Assembly (NCBI GenBank): GCA_963747105.1
Contig: CAVVEC010000007.1
Location: forward strand, 124,001 to 188,000
DNA from: CAVVEC01 sp963747105
Lineage (GTDB): Bacteria > Acidobacteriota > Terriglobia > Terriglobales > Acidobacteriaceae
Direction: 5' to 3'
Length of the DNA stretch: 64,000 nucleotides
A program made the translations under genes and the position numbers. How positions within the stretch are numbered: the first letter of the stretch is position 1; every line of letters begins with the position of its first letter. The notes beneath the pieces were generated by a model. That model worked only from the letters and a program-made list of their open reading frames with translations. It did no database searches and was not told the DNA's origin. This document shows positions 1 through 8,259 of this stretch, piece after piece.

Positions 1-359
1 TCAGCATGGCAGGTCGCGCACAAAACCTTGGCGGGCGGGCTCTCGTGGGGCGAGGCTTTCAGGTCGGTATGGCAATCCACGCAGGCAAACATGCCGCCGT
101 GAATCGAGTCTTTAAACTTGTCCGGATTCACGTACAAACTGGCGGGCTTGCCATTTACGACATGGACCAAAGTCGAGTCCCCGTGGCAGGCCAGGCAGTC
201 AGCGTTGGTGGGCTTGGACAGGGGCTTCTGCCCGGCAGTCGCCATTTCCACACAAAGTAGAAAAGAGATGAGAGCCGTGATCGGCGCCAGCCTTCTTCTT
301 GTTTTTTCCGTGAGCCGAATCTGGTCGCCGATTCCCATCACCTCTTCTAGCCTCTTCAT
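1..359 (-). CDS. multihaem cytochrome c, N-terminal part (cut by window edge)
   Basis: This reading frame stays open to the left edge, so only the first 119 codons are visible. It starts MKRLEEVMGIG, then has a basic stretch and a hydrophobic segment (about residues 24-42) typical of an export signal. Three CxxCH haem-binding motifs follow: CLACH, CVDCH and CATCH. Such spacing fits periplasmic cytochrome c3/NapC-like multihaem electron carriers of anaerobic or nitrogen/sulfur respiration. The ATG at 357-359 is chosen because GGAGG lies about six bases upstream. A perfect Crp-type palindrome sits about 75 bp upstream of the start, suggesting control by a neighbouring Crp/Fnr regulator. The exact redox partner cannot be told from this fragment. 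Confidence 0.8.
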   Translation of the reverse strand, partial: MKRLEEVMGIGDQIRLTEKTRRRLAPITALISFLLCVEMATAGQKPLSKPTNADCLACHGDSTLVHVVNGKPASLYVNPDKFKDSIHGGMFACVDCHTDLKASPHESPPAKVLCATCHA

Positions 360-431
360 TACGGACCTCCGCCGTACCTTCATTCTTCGTGGGCGAGGTT
401 CCAAGCGGCAATGAGTGACCTCACTCGCAGT

Positions 432-447
432 TGTGACATGTGTCACA
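432..447. promoter_or_regulatory. Crp/Fnr-type operator
   Basis: Perfect TGTGA-N6-TCACA palindrome (TGTGACATGTGTCACA) located 73-88 bp upstream of the cytochrome start codon. It matches the classical Crp half-sites rather than the Fnr TTGAT half-sites. Two Crp/Fnr paralogues are encoded next door. Confidence 0.65.
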
Positions 448-561
448 GGAAACTTACACCGTTCCGCGAAACCTGGCTACCACATTCTCCACCAGCAGAC
501 TCAGGCGCGCGACAGGGATGCAGCATTACTGTGAATGGTACGGGCAGTTGACACCTGTGAA

Positions 562-1080
562 CTAGCAATGTGAGATCAGGACCCGCGTCCGTCGGCTCCG
601 ACCCAATCCGACCGAGCGCACCCGGTCATAGGCAATGTGCAAATCCTGGCTAAGCAGGCTCACGACTTGCAGGCATGCCTCCGTGTGCTCGTGCAGGAAA
701 CGCAACAGATCCCGGCGTTTGACCAGGGCTACTTGAGCATTGTCCAGCAACTCCGCCGTCATTTCGTGCGGACGGCCCGACAGGGAAGCACTAAGGCCGA
801 GGATTTCTCCGGGTCCTGCGATGCGAAGGGTCATACGTCGGCCCGATTCCGAGCATACCGCAAGCCTTACCCGGCCATTGCACAGTACAAACACGTTATG
901 CGCGGGATGGCCTTCGCGAAACAGCGTTGTGCCGCGGGGATATTGGTTGACTGACTTCAGGACGTCAAAGTCTTTCAATGCTTCGGCCGGCAGGTCACAG
1001 AAAGCCGGCCCCGGCGCCTGACGCATTCGAGGCAACTCACTTGGGTGGCGCTCTCCATGCTGCTGTGATAGCGCAATCAA
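562..1080 (-). CDS. truncated Crp/Fnr-family protein lacking the helix-turn-helix
   Basis: The protein aligns along its length with the intact Crp/Fnr paralogue at 1136-1858: shared blocks include the FCDLPA entry, GEILGLSASLSGRP in the cyclic-nucleotide-like beta barrel, and LLRFLHEHTEAC leading to the dimerisation helix. It stops at GLGRSRRTRVLISHC, exactly where the winged helix should begin, so it is 172 residues rather than about 230-240. No helix-turn-helix remnant is visible in any frame before the cytochrome gene. The listed start is TTG; an ATG at 1024-1026 (MRQAPGPAF) is an alternative. It could be a pseudogene, or a sensor domain that still dimerises. A weaker Crp-like site lies just upstream. 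Confidence 0.7.
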   Translation of the reverse strand: MIALSQQHGERHPSELPRMRQAPGPAFCDLPAEALKDFDVLKSVNQYPRGTTLFREGHPAHNVFVLCNGRVRLAVCSESGRRMTLRIAGPGEILGLSASLSGRPHEMTAELLDNAQVALVKRRDLLRFLHEHTEACLQVVSLLSQDLHIAYDRVRSVGLGRSRRTRVLISHC

Positions 1081-1092
1081 AAGCAGAAAACA

Positions 1093-1106
1093 GTGATTGC
1101 AGTCAC
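1093..1106. promoter_or_regulatory. imperfect Crp-type site
   Basis: GTGA-TTGCAG-TCAC inverted repeat 13 bp upstream of the truncated Crp/Fnr gene. It matches four of five positions in each TGTGA/TCACA half-site, so auto- or cross-regulation is possible but weaker evidence than for the perfect sites nearby. Confidence 0.4.
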
Positions 1107-1135
1107 CGCTCAGCGTGATCGTGCTACGTTCGTCC

Positions 1136-1858
1136 CTAATTGTTGCTGGCGATCAGTTTCAGTGCCACCTTGTTACGAATCACCAGGGTCGAGCCTTTCG
1201 TTTGTACAATTTGCCGCTTTTTTAAGTCTGCGAAGAGGCGGGTCACCGTTTCGCGCGAGGTTCCAATCATTTGCGCGATTTCCTCGTGGGTCAACGCCAG
1301 TTTCAGGTGCGGTTCCTGCTTGGCGGCTTCTCCGTTCCTCGAACTCCACTCCAAAAGAAGTTTGGCCAGTTTCTCGCCCGCTGAATGCGACAGCCCCAGG
1401 GAGCGAACTTCATGGCAGGCGGTGTTGTACTTCTCGCTCAACTGCTCGGCCACTTTGAAGCAAGCCTCGGAGTGCTCCTTGAGAAAACGCAGGAAATCGT
1501 CGCGCTTTACGAAGTTGACTTGGCACGGATCGATGGTTTCTGCTGTCAGTTCGTAGGGCTTGCCGGAAACCGTGGCGCTCAGTCCCAGTACTTCCCCCGG
1601 TTCGGCGATCTTCACGATCAGGGTCTTGCCGTCCGTGGCGCAAATGGAAAGCTTCACCCGCCCCTTGCACAACACAAAGATGCCGCGCGGCGCCTGGCCT
1701 TCGACAAACAGCACCGCCCCTTTGGGATAGGCCGTGGCATACTTGATGCTTTCGAAGGCTTGCAGAGCCGCAGCCGGCAGGTCACAGAAAAGTCGCTCGG
1801 TCCGCGTCTTACAAGTAAGGCAGCTTTCGATGATATCTAGTCCGTATGGTGAGAGCAC
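1136..1858 (-). CDS. Crp/Fnr-family transcriptional regulator
   Basis: Full-length (240 residues) regulator. Residues about 25-140 form the cyclic-nucleotide-binding-like barrel (GEVLGLSATVSGKPYEL around 88-103), 140-165 the dimerisation helix, and 188-225 the winged helix, with HEEIAQMIGTSRETVTR as the recognition segment. Cysteines at 13, 16 and 25 (CLTC then FC) and further ones at 64 and 73 recall Fnr N-terminal clusters, but the spacing differs from E. coli Fnr, so iron-sulfur sensing is only a possibility. The start is GTG at 1856-1858 behind a G-rich AAGGGGGG sequence. Three TGTGA-N6-TCACA-like sites lie in the divergent gap to the TonB gene, making autoregulation likely. Confidence 0.9.
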   Translation of the reverse strand: MLSPYGLDIIESCLTCKTRTERLFCDLPAAALQAFESIKYATAYPKGAVLFVEGQAPRGIFVLCKGRVKLSICATDGKTLIVKIAEPGEVLGLSATVSGKPYELTAETIDPCQVNFVKRDDFLRFLKEHSEACFKVAEQLSEKYNTACHEVRSLGLSHSAGEKLAKLLLEWSSRNGEAAKQEPHLKLALTHEEIAQMIGTSRETVTRLFADLKKRQIVQTKGSTLVIRNKVALKLIASNN

Positions 1859-1921
1859 GAATCACCCCCCTTGCGACGCTGGTCTTTGCACCCGGCATGC
1901 GCGCCCCTGTGGGCCAAAGCG

Positions 1922-1937
1922 TGTGACCTGCGTCACA
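1922..1937. promoter_or_regulatory. Crp-type operator 1 of divergent region
   Basis: Perfect half-sites TGTGA and TCACA separated by six bases (CCTGCG). It is the closest of three such sites to the intact Crp/Fnr gene, 63 bp upstream of its start. Confidence 0.65.
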
Positions 1938-1970
1938 TGACCAGTGTCCGTCCGAGGGCAAACCCTAAGC

Positions 1971-1986
1971 TGTGACATGGGGCACA
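1971..1986. promoter_or_regulatory. Crp-type operator 2 of divergent region
   Basis: TGTGA-CATGGG-GCACA, one mismatch in the right half-site. Its centre is 49 bp from operator 1 and 22 bp (about two helical turns) from operator 3. Confidence 0.5.
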
Positions 1987-1992
1987 GCCAGT

Positions 1993-2008
1993 TGTGATAG
2001 GCCTCACA
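1993..2008. promoter_or_regulatory. Crp-type operator 3 of divergent region
   Basis: Perfect TGTGA-TAGGCC-TCACA site about 80 bp upstream of the TonB-like gene on the plus strand. Confidence 0.65.
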
Positions 2009-2086
2009 GGGCAGGAAGGTACAGCTAGCGCTAGCTTTGGTGGCGGTTTCGAGGCATACTAGGCAACGAGTCCCGGTCCACCGGCA

Positions 2087-2947
2087 GTGGAGTTTCGTAT
2101 CGTGCCTACAGTTCAGAACAACCGCACTAGCGAGATCGGAGCGCCGCCGCCCGGTGCCCTCTTCGAACAACAACAGCGCCGCCGTATGCTGATTGCTTTG
2201 GCAGTGCTGCTTGTTGCCCTGATTCTGGTATTGATCAAGGATCGCCAGTTCTGGATTCCACCGAGTCCATCCTCTGAATCTGAAACCACGGAGCCTAATG
2301 CCCCGGTAGCGGCCAACCCGGTCACAGTCCCGCAGGCAGCGACGCCAACCCTGTCGCTGAAGTCCGCCGCACCGGCATCTGTGCCTACACACCCGAAATC
2401 GAAGCATCCGGCGCCACCCCCCGCGCGGGCGAAATCTGCGCCGCAGCCATCCGATTCTCCCACGATTACGGCCACCAATCGCGCCGTTCTCCCACCGCTG
2501 GAGGTGGAAGTGGTGGCGGGGAATCAGCACCGGACGATTGCCTCCGCCAACAATCCGGTCAGCGTCCAACTGCAACCTATCGCGCCTGAAACCCCGGATC
2601 AAGCCACGCCCCCGCCGCAAGGCCCGGACAGCGCGACCGTGGCTCCGAACGCCGCGGCCAGAGTCCAGCTTTCACCCGGCACAGCGCAAATCGTCTCCCG
2701 TCCCGTGGACCCCCGCTACCCGCTGCTCGCCAAACAGATGAAGGTTCAGGGCGCGGTCGTGCTCCAGGCGCTGATCAGTAAAACCGGGAGCATCCAGGAT
2801 ATTCAGGTGCTCAGCGGGCCGGCCATTCTATCCGCCGCCGCCCGCGAAGCAGTGCAGCAGTGGCGGTTCAAGCCGTACTTACAGTCAGGCCGGCCGGTCG
2901 AGACCGAAGCCCGCATCACGGTGAACTTCACGATCTCAACCTACTGA
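2087..2947 (+). CDS. TonB-family energy transducer
   Basis: Predicted inner-membrane protein of 286 residues that would couple the proton-motive force to TonB-dependent outer-membrane receptors. A short cytoplasmic head is followed by one membrane helix at about residues 34-52 (MLIALAVLLVALILVLI), a long proline/alanine-rich periplasmic spacer, and a C-terminal TonB domain from about residue 205 with the signatures VDPRYPLLAKQMKVQGAVV, ISKTGSIQDIQVLSGP and AVQQWRFKPYLQSGRPVE. The start used is GTG at 2087; no strong ribosome-binding site is seen, and a GTG at 2102 is an alternative. Crp-type sites just upstream suggest shared control with the divergent regulator. Confidence 0.85.
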   Translation: MEFRIVPTVQNNRTSEIGAPPPGALFEQQQRRRMLIALAVLLVALILVLIKDRQFWIPPSPSSESETTEPNAPVAANPVTVPQAATPTLSLKSAAPASVPTHPKSKHPAPPPARAKSAPQPSDSPTITATNRAVLPPLEVEVVAGNQHRTIASANNPVSVQLQPIAPETPDQATPPPQGPDSATVAPNAAARVQLSPGTAQIVSRPVDPRYPLLAKQMKVQGAVVLQALISKTGSIQDIQVLSGPAILSAAAREAVQQWRFKPYLQSGRPVETEARITVNFTISTY

Positions 2948-3151
2948 TCCGCGTCCCCAAATTCGAAGTCGCCGAGTTCGAGGTACAAAATGAACCTGAA
3001 CCATCCGTTCCCGCTGTGGTGGTTTTGGACGTTCGCACTCTCGACGCTGCTTTTCATTCCTGGCACATCAGCACCGTGTGACGAAACAAACAACGGTAGC
3101 ACCGGTGCTCTCATTCACCAGCCACTTATTGGCAGACAAGGAGCACGCACA

Positions 3152-3612
3152 ATGACGTTTGCCATTTCCAGCACAAGCTTTCAAAATGGCGGGGCAATTC
3201 CAAAGAAGTTCACTTGCGATGGGGCCGATGTTTCTCCTGAGCTTGCGTGGACGAACCCACCCGCCGAACCCAGAGTTTTGCGCTTATTGCAGACGATCCC
3301 GACGCCCCCGTCGGAACCTGGACTCACTGGGTGCTTTTCGATCTGCGCGGGCAAACCGCCAGTTTGTCAGAGGGCATGGCCAAGGTGGACGAAGTGCCCG
3401 GCGGCGGACGTCAAGGGCGCAATGACTTCCGCAAAATCGGTTACGGAGGACCCTGCCCGCCTCCCGGCAAACCGCATCGTTACTTCTTCAAGCTTTACGC
3501 CCTCGACCGGATATTGAACCTGAAGGCCGGCGCAAGTAAACAGGAACTCGAGCAGGCCATGCAGGGCCACATCCTGGGCAACGCCGAACTGATGGGCACG
3601 TATCGCCGCTAA
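3152..3612 (+). pseudogene. YbhB/YbcL-type PEBP-like protein, frameshifted
   Basis: The first part reads MTFAISSTSFQNGGAIPKK…ELAWTNPPAEP and the second, in another frame, SFALIADDPDAPVGTWTHWVLFDL…GHILGNAELMGTYRR. Together they make the usual phosphatidylethanolamine-binding/Raf-kinase-inhibitor-like fold with the DPDAP and GPCPPPGKPHRYFF ligand-pocket motifs. The frame changes at about 3268-3276, consistent with one missing base after the NPPAEP codons. The ATG at 3152 follows AAGGAG closely. The same frame is open upstream to 2990 and begins there with a signal-peptide-like hydrophobic segment, so a secreted form is possible. Function of this family in bacteria is poorly known. Confidence 0.75.
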
Positions 3613-3641
3613 CGTCCAGAGTCACCAAATCAACGGATGTA

Positions 3642-3664
3642 GGCGCGAGCGTCTCGCTCGTGCC
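3642..3664. repeat. palindromic intergenic repeat or terminator
   Basis: GGCGCGAGCG-TCT-CGCTCGTGCC forms a ten-pair stem with one G·T wobble, 30 bp downstream of the YbhB-like gene. It may serve as a terminator but lacks a clear T tract; the rest of the gap to 3890 shows no gene. Confidence 0.45.
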
Positions 3665-3890
3665 GCCGAATGTTTCGCCCAAAAATTAACAGGCGTCCCG
3701 ACTCTTTCGAGTCATGGACGCCCGGGCAGCCCTCCCCCAGAACTGCTCGCTTACGAAAGTAATTCCTCTATGCGCTTTTGAAAATAGCCCGTCCGTGCCA
3801 GCTTGTCCACGAACGTGCCATCGGTCAATGGTTATTGAGGTTATGGCACTCGTCTTGAAGCGGAAACCCTCGCAGGGCAGCCGCGGCCGT

Positions 3891-4862
3891 TCAGGCGCCT
3901 GCAGCCTGCGCCGCCGGAGCAACCGCTACCCGATTCCGACCTTCGGCTTTGGCCGTGTACAACGCTGCATCAGCGGCGCGCAGCAGATCCTCGCAGTCCC
4001 GAGGCCCCCGCCCACCCCGTGGAATGGAAGCAATTCCCAGGCTTAGAGTGACGAAGGTCTGACCAACGGGTCGATCCGCAATGGAACGGCGCAGCCTTTC
4101 CGCGCTCGCAGCGAGATCCGGGGCATCACATCCGGCAAGAATAATCAGGAATTCCTCTCCACCGTAGCGGCCGACGAAGTCATAGCTGCGAACCGCCGCG
4201 GCCAACCGGCGGGCCGTTTCTTGCAGTACAGCGTCCCCTACCAGGTGACCCTGCGTGTCATTGATTTTCTTGAAGTAGTCGAGGTCCGCCATCACGATGC
4301 CGAGAGGTTCCCCGGTTCGCAAACTACGCTGGACTTCTCTTTGCAGCGCATCCACGATAGCGCCGCGGTTCCAAAGTCCGGTGAGCCGGTCGTGAGCAGC
4401 TTCAAATTCCAAAGCACCATGGGCGCGAATCAAGGCCTCCTGCAGCTCCAGAATTCGCTTGCCCGCGCGCACCCGCGCGCGCAATTCGTCCACGTCAAAC
4501 GGTTTCGTCAAGTAGTCGTCCGCGCCCGCTTCGAGACCGGCTACTACATCTTGTTTGTCATCTTTGGCCGTCAACAGCAGAACGTAGCGATACGGGCTCT
4601 GCCCGCGACTCCGAATCTTGTGACACAGCTCGATACCGTCCATTCCCGGCATCATCCAATCCAGAATCACCATTTGCGGAGCATCTTCTCTTTGCAGGGC
4701 ATTCCAGGCATCCAGGCCGTTGTCCACAGCGGTGACGCCATAGTCCCAACGCTGCAGCCAGCTCTGCAGAATGCGGCGGAAGATCGGATCGTCCTCGGCG
4801 ATCAGCACCGTGTCCAGGGCGGATGTGTTTTGATCGAGGCTGAGCTTTGGTTCGTTGGTCAT
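3891..4862 (-). CDS. response regulator with GGDEF diguanylate cyclase domain
   Basis: Cytoplasmic c-di-GMP-producing response regulator of 323 residues. A receiver domain covers about residues 17-135, with the acidic pair in AEDDP, the phospho-acceptor Asp68 (VILDWMMPGMDG) and the conserved Lys120 (YLTKPFD). A GGDEF domain follows from about 155 (DRLTGLWNRGAI) with the catalytic GGEEF at 234-238 and an RxxD inhibitory site (RSYD) five residues upstream, so it should be active and feedback-inhibited. It begins five bases after the hybrid histidine kinase stops, making it the likely output partner of that kinase in the same minus-strand operon. Confidence 0.93.
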   Translation of the reverse strand: MTNEPKLSLDQNTSALDTVLIAEDDPIFRRILQSWLQRWDYGVTAVDNGLDAWNALQREDAPQMVILDWMMPGMDGIELCHKIRSRGQSPYRYVLLLTAKDDKQDVVAGLEAGADDYLTKPFDVDELRARVRAGKRILELQEALIRAHGALEFEAAHDRLTGLWNRGAIVDALQREVQRSLRTGEPLGIVMADLDYFKKINDTQGHLVGDAVLQETARRLAAAVRSYDFVGRYGGEEFLIILAGCDAPDLAASAERLRRSIADRPVGQTFVTLSLGIASIPRGGRGPRDCEDLLRAADAALYTAKAEGRNRVAVAPAAQAAGA

Positions 4863-4867
4863 TCTCT

Positions 4868-7630
4868 TTACCGCTGCACCGCCGCCATGCCTTTGAGCAA
4901 GAGATTGAGATCGGCGACTTCACGCGCCAGCACCGTGAAAATCTTTGTAACCTCGGCCTGGTTCCCTGCCCGCCCGAGTTGCTCAATCTGTCGCGCCGCT
5001 TGGGATGCCCGGGCCGCGCCTAGATAGCTGGCCTCGCCTTTGAGGCTGTGAGCGGTTTTCACCACCGTCTCGAAGTCACCGGCGGTTACGGCCCGCTCCA
5101 GTTTTTCCAGTAATTTCGGGGACTCTTGCAGAAAAATCTGGCATAGCTCGGCGAGCAGGTCCTCATCGCCTCCGATCCGGGCGAGAGCCTCCGTTTTGTT
5201 CCAGGAAGTGTTTGCAGCCGGGGGGTGCGCGGCCACGACAGACGGGCTCGCCGACTTCGCATTCGCCACGAGGGCCAGGGTCTGTTCAATGTCGCTGAAA
5301 CGCACCGGCTTGGCGATGTAGCCGTCCATGCCGGCTTCCAGACAGCGCTCGCGATCGCCCTTCATGGCATGCGCGGTCATGGCAAATATTGGGAGATGGG
5401 CGCTACCGGCTTTTTCCGCTTCCCGGATCTCCGCAGTCGCGGCCAGACCGTCCATCTCTGGCATCTGAACGTCCATGAAGGCCAAATCGAACTTACGGCT
5501 GTGGGCGAGCACGAGGGCTTCCTTGCCGTTGTGCGCTACCACCGTAGCGTGTCCCAGCTTCTCCAGCAGGCGAACAATCAGCACTTCGTTAATGGGGTTA
5601 TCTTCCGCGACCAAGACCTGCAGTCGCCAGGGCGATTCGCGCAACGTGTGCCGCGTAACCAGCGGAGGAGCAGTGCCAGGTTCTGACGCAGCGCAGTTTA
5701 GCGCCTTAAGAATCGCGGCCAGCAGATCGGATTTCAAAACTGGTTTGAGCAGGTAAGCGCGGATCCCCAGTTGCCGGCAACGGTTGGCGTCACCAGGTTG
5801 CCCGCCCGAAGTCAGCATCAGGATGACGGTTCCCGCCAGGCCTTGCTGGCCGTGGATCTCTTCCGCCAACTCGAACCCATTCATATGGGGCATCTGTCCG
5901 TCAATCAGCATGAGGCGAAAGGCATCGTCTCGCTGTTTAGCCTCTTCGATTGCAGCCAGCGCGGCCTCCCCACTTGCCACCGCCGTCGGTCGCAGTTTCC
6001 ATCCTCGGGTCATTTCGCAGAGAATCCGGCGGTTGGTTTCATTGTCATCGACGATTAGCACATTCAAGCCTTGCAACTCCGCTTCGAGCGCCAGAGGAGA
6101 GGGTTGCGCGCTTGCCGGGGCAACCCTGAAGCGCGCCGTGAAGTGAAAGACACTGCCCTTACCCTGCTCACTCTCCAGCCACATCCCTCCTCCCATCATG
6201 TTCACCAGGCGCACCGAGATTGCCAGGCCCAGGCCGGTACCGCCATACTTGCGCGTGGTACTGCTGTCAGCTTGCGAAAATGCCCTGAAGAGCAACTCGT
6301 GTTTTTCCGGCGGAATTCCGATACCGGTGTCGGTCACCTTGAAATGGAGTTCCACACTCCGATCGTCCAGAGATTGGTTTTGAATCTCGACCAGAACCTC
6401 TCCCTGCTGGGTAAACTTGATGGCATTGCCGACCAGGTTCACCAGAATCTGCCGCAAGCGCCCCGGATCGCCGAGCAGTCGAGGGGGCGCTTCCGGATCC
6501 GCATCGTAGGCAAGTTCCAGCCCCTTCTGGTGCGCCCGTAGCGCCAAACCCTTCATGGTGTCGCCCACGCAGTCGTATAGGTTGAACTCAATGGCCTCCA
6601 GTTCCAGTTTGCCGGCTTCCACCTTGGAAAAATCCAGAATGTCGTTGATGACGGATAACAACGACTCTCCCGAGGATCTCACCATCAGCAAATAATCGCG
6701 CTGCTCCGGCCTCAGTTCCGTGTCCAGGGCAAGCTCGGTCATGCCCAGGATCCCATTGATCGGTGTGCGGATTTCGTGGCTCATGTTAGCCAGAAACTCG
6801 CCCTTGGCGCGGTTGGCGGCTTCCGCCGCATCCTTGGCGGCCGCGAGTTGCACGTTCAAAGCCCGCAACTCGGCGGTGCGAGCCGCTATCTCGTTTTCCA
6901 GGTTGTCGCGGTGACGCTGAAGTTCTTCATCCCGGCGTTCGATTTGGCTCAGCATCTCGTTGAAGCCGGCCACCAGTTGTCCCCATTCATTGCGGCTGGC
7001 CGTGTGCGCCCGGATGGCGTAGTCGCCGCGAGCCGAAACGCTCTTGGTCGTCTCCAGAAGCTCGAACACGGGGCAGGTTAACAAACGTTGCAAGCGGGCA
7101 GCTGTCATGAAGGCCAAAAACAGCGTAAACGCCAGCGTGATCACGAAAGTGATGTTGTATCCCAGGAATCGCGCACGCAGCCCCTCCAGGTCCGATTCCA
7201 GGTAGAGCGTGCCGACGATATCGCCCGCGAGGATAATCTTGCGGTACGACACCAGGCGTTCGCCCTCGAACTGGGTGGTTTCTGCCTGCGGTCTTGGAGG
7301 AATGAAATGCGCCGCATCCCCGTCCCGCACATACTTGGCAAAAGGTTTACCGTCAGCGGTGTAGATACACGCCGCGGCTACATTCGGTTCAGCCTGCAGA
7401 GCCCGCAAAACCTCGCGCGCCGCTTCTGCGTCGTGAAATGTCAGCGCCGCCGTACTATTGCCGGCCAGCACGTCCCCCAGGATGGCCAGGTCCTGCGCCA
7501 TGGCGCGCTTGAATGCCCTTATGTCATACGTGGCCATGGGCAAGGAGACGGCGGTTGCCGTAATGCAGCTCATCACCATGAACAAGCCCGTCAGCTTGTG
7601 TCGAATCGACAGGTCCCGAAAATATCGCAT
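4868..7630 (-). CDS. hybrid sensor histidine kinase with two receivers and HPt
   Basis: Inner-membrane phosphorelay protein of about 920 residues. Order: membrane helix near 13-33, a periplasmic CHASE8-like sensor region to about 155, second helix 160-180, HAMP linker, coiled coil, HisKA with phospho-acceptor His in SHEIRTPINGILG (near 286), ATPase domain (N box NLVGNAIKF, G boxes DTGIGIP and GGTGLGLAI), receiver 1 (Asp in LIDGQMPHMNG near 578), receiver 2 (Asp in FMDVQMPEMDG near 721), and a C-terminal HPt domain (His in TAHSLKGEA near 862). The ATG at 7628-7630 is preferred over the TTG before it because CAGGAG lies about 11 bases upstream. It is followed directly by the diguanylate cyclase response regulator. 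Confidence 0.93.
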   Translation of the reverse strand: MRYFRDLSIRHKLTGLFMVMSCITATAVSLPMATYDIRAFKRAMAQDLAILGDVLAGNSTAALTFHDAEAAREVLRALQAEPNVAAACIYTADGKPFAKYVRDGDAAHFIPPRPQAETTQFEGERLVSYRKIILAGDIVGTLYLESDLEGLRARFLGYNITFVITLAFTLFLAFMTAARLQRLLTCPVFELLETTKSVSARGDYAIRAHTASRNEWGQLVAGFNEMLSQIERRDEELQRHRDNLENEIAARTAELRALNVQLAAAKDAAEAANRAKGEFLANMSHEIRTPINGILGMTELALDTELRPEQRDYLLMVRSSGESLLSVINDILDFSKVEAGKLELEAIEFNLYDCVGDTMKGLALRAHQKGLELAYDADPEAPPRLLGDPGRLRQILVNLVGNAIKFTQQGEVLVEIQNQSLDDRSVELHFKVTDTGIGIPPEKHELLFRAFSQADSSTTRKYGGTGLGLAISVRLVNMMGGGMWLESEQGKGSVFHFTARFRVAPASAQPSPLALEAELQGLNVLIVDDNETNRRILCEMTRGWKLRPTAVASGEAALAAIEEAKQRDDAFRLMLIDGQMPHMNGFELAEEIHGQQGLAGTVILMLTSGGQPGDANRCRQLGIRAYLLKPVLKSDLLAAILKALNCAASEPGTAPPLVTRHTLRESPWRLQVLVAEDNPINEVLIVRLLEKLGHATVVAHNGKEALVLAHSRKFDLAFMDVQMPEMDGLAATAEIREAEKAGSAHLPIFAMTAHAMKGDRERCLEAGMDGYIAKPVRFSDIEQTLALVANAKSASPSVVAAHPPAANTSWNKTEALARIGGDEDLLAELCQIFLQESPKLLEKLERAVTAGDFETVVKTAHSLKGEASYLGAARASQAARQIEQLGRAGNQAEVTKIFTVLAREVADLNLLLKGMAAVQR

Positions 7631-7652
7631 CAACGCCGCTCCTGAACCACTC

Positions 7653-8252
7653 TTACACGATCGCGCCCTTGGCCACGCTTAACAGCTTGGAACTGATCTT
7701 CAATCCCGCTTCCTCAGCAGCCCTTTGGTTCACTTCGAACGTCACCCGGTCATTGTCCAGCACAAAATTGATCATTCCACCCCGCTCGGTGAAACCTTTG
7801 GTGTCCCCGACGGTCAGAACACTGGTTCCACGCAGGCTGTCGAGAATCGGCTTCAACTGAGTTTTTTCAGACAAGGCGATAAAGAGAATGTGGCAACTCC
7901 GGGCCTGCTGCGTATCCGCCACGTGTTGCACCTCCAGCCGACGCCCGTTCACTGCCTTGTCCTGGGTGATGTCCCGCAATTCTTGGCCGAAAGGGTCCCG
8001 CCCCAGGACACAGATCTGAAGGGGCGCGCTCGCGCTGGGGAAGCTGGCCGGCGGCCACTCCACAAATTTTGCGAAGTTGTAGAGGAATGCCGCCTTGACC
8101 TGATACTCGGTCGCAGTCGCCGAGGGAGGCTGGCCCATAGCCCTGGCAGGGAACAGTAACATCGCGGCCAGCACGCCCAGCAGCAACCCGGGTAAGAATG
8201 CATTGCCGGTCATTCCCCCCGTTGGAAGCTCGGTTCTTTTCTCCTTCCACAT
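7653..8252 (-). CDS. YfiR-family periplasmic protein
   Basis: Secreted protein of up to 199 residues. The signature of the YfiR/DUF4154 family is clear: VKAAFLYNFAKFVEWP near the mature N terminus, then LQICVLGRDPFG, RSCHILFIA, SVLTVGDTKGFTERGGMINF and INLKIS-like end (AGLKISSKLLSVAK). YfiR in Pseudomonas restrains the membrane cyclase YfiN in the periplasm; here the neighbouring kinase and cyclase suggest an analogous input role, which is inference. A hydrophobic signal segment lies at about residues 17-40; a second in-frame ATG at 8213 just before it, behind GGGGGG, is an alternative start. It lies seven bases downstream of the receptor gene and 22 bases before the kinase. Confidence 0.85.
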   Translation of the reverse strand: MWKEKRTELPTGGMTGNAFLPGLLLGVLAAMLLFPARAMGQPPSATATEYQVKAAFLYNFAKFVEWPPASFPSASAPLQICVLGRDPFGQELRDITQDKAVNGRRLEVQHVADTQQARSCHILFIALSEKTQLKPILDSLRGTSVLTVGDTKGFTERGGMINFVLDNDRVTFEVNQRAAEEAGLKISSKLLSVAKGAIV

Positions 8253-8259
8253 AGCGAGC

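Noticed and set aside
1862..2620. 252-residue minus-strand frame
   Set aside because: Arg/Gly-rich antisense of the TonB proline-rich region; no family-like features.
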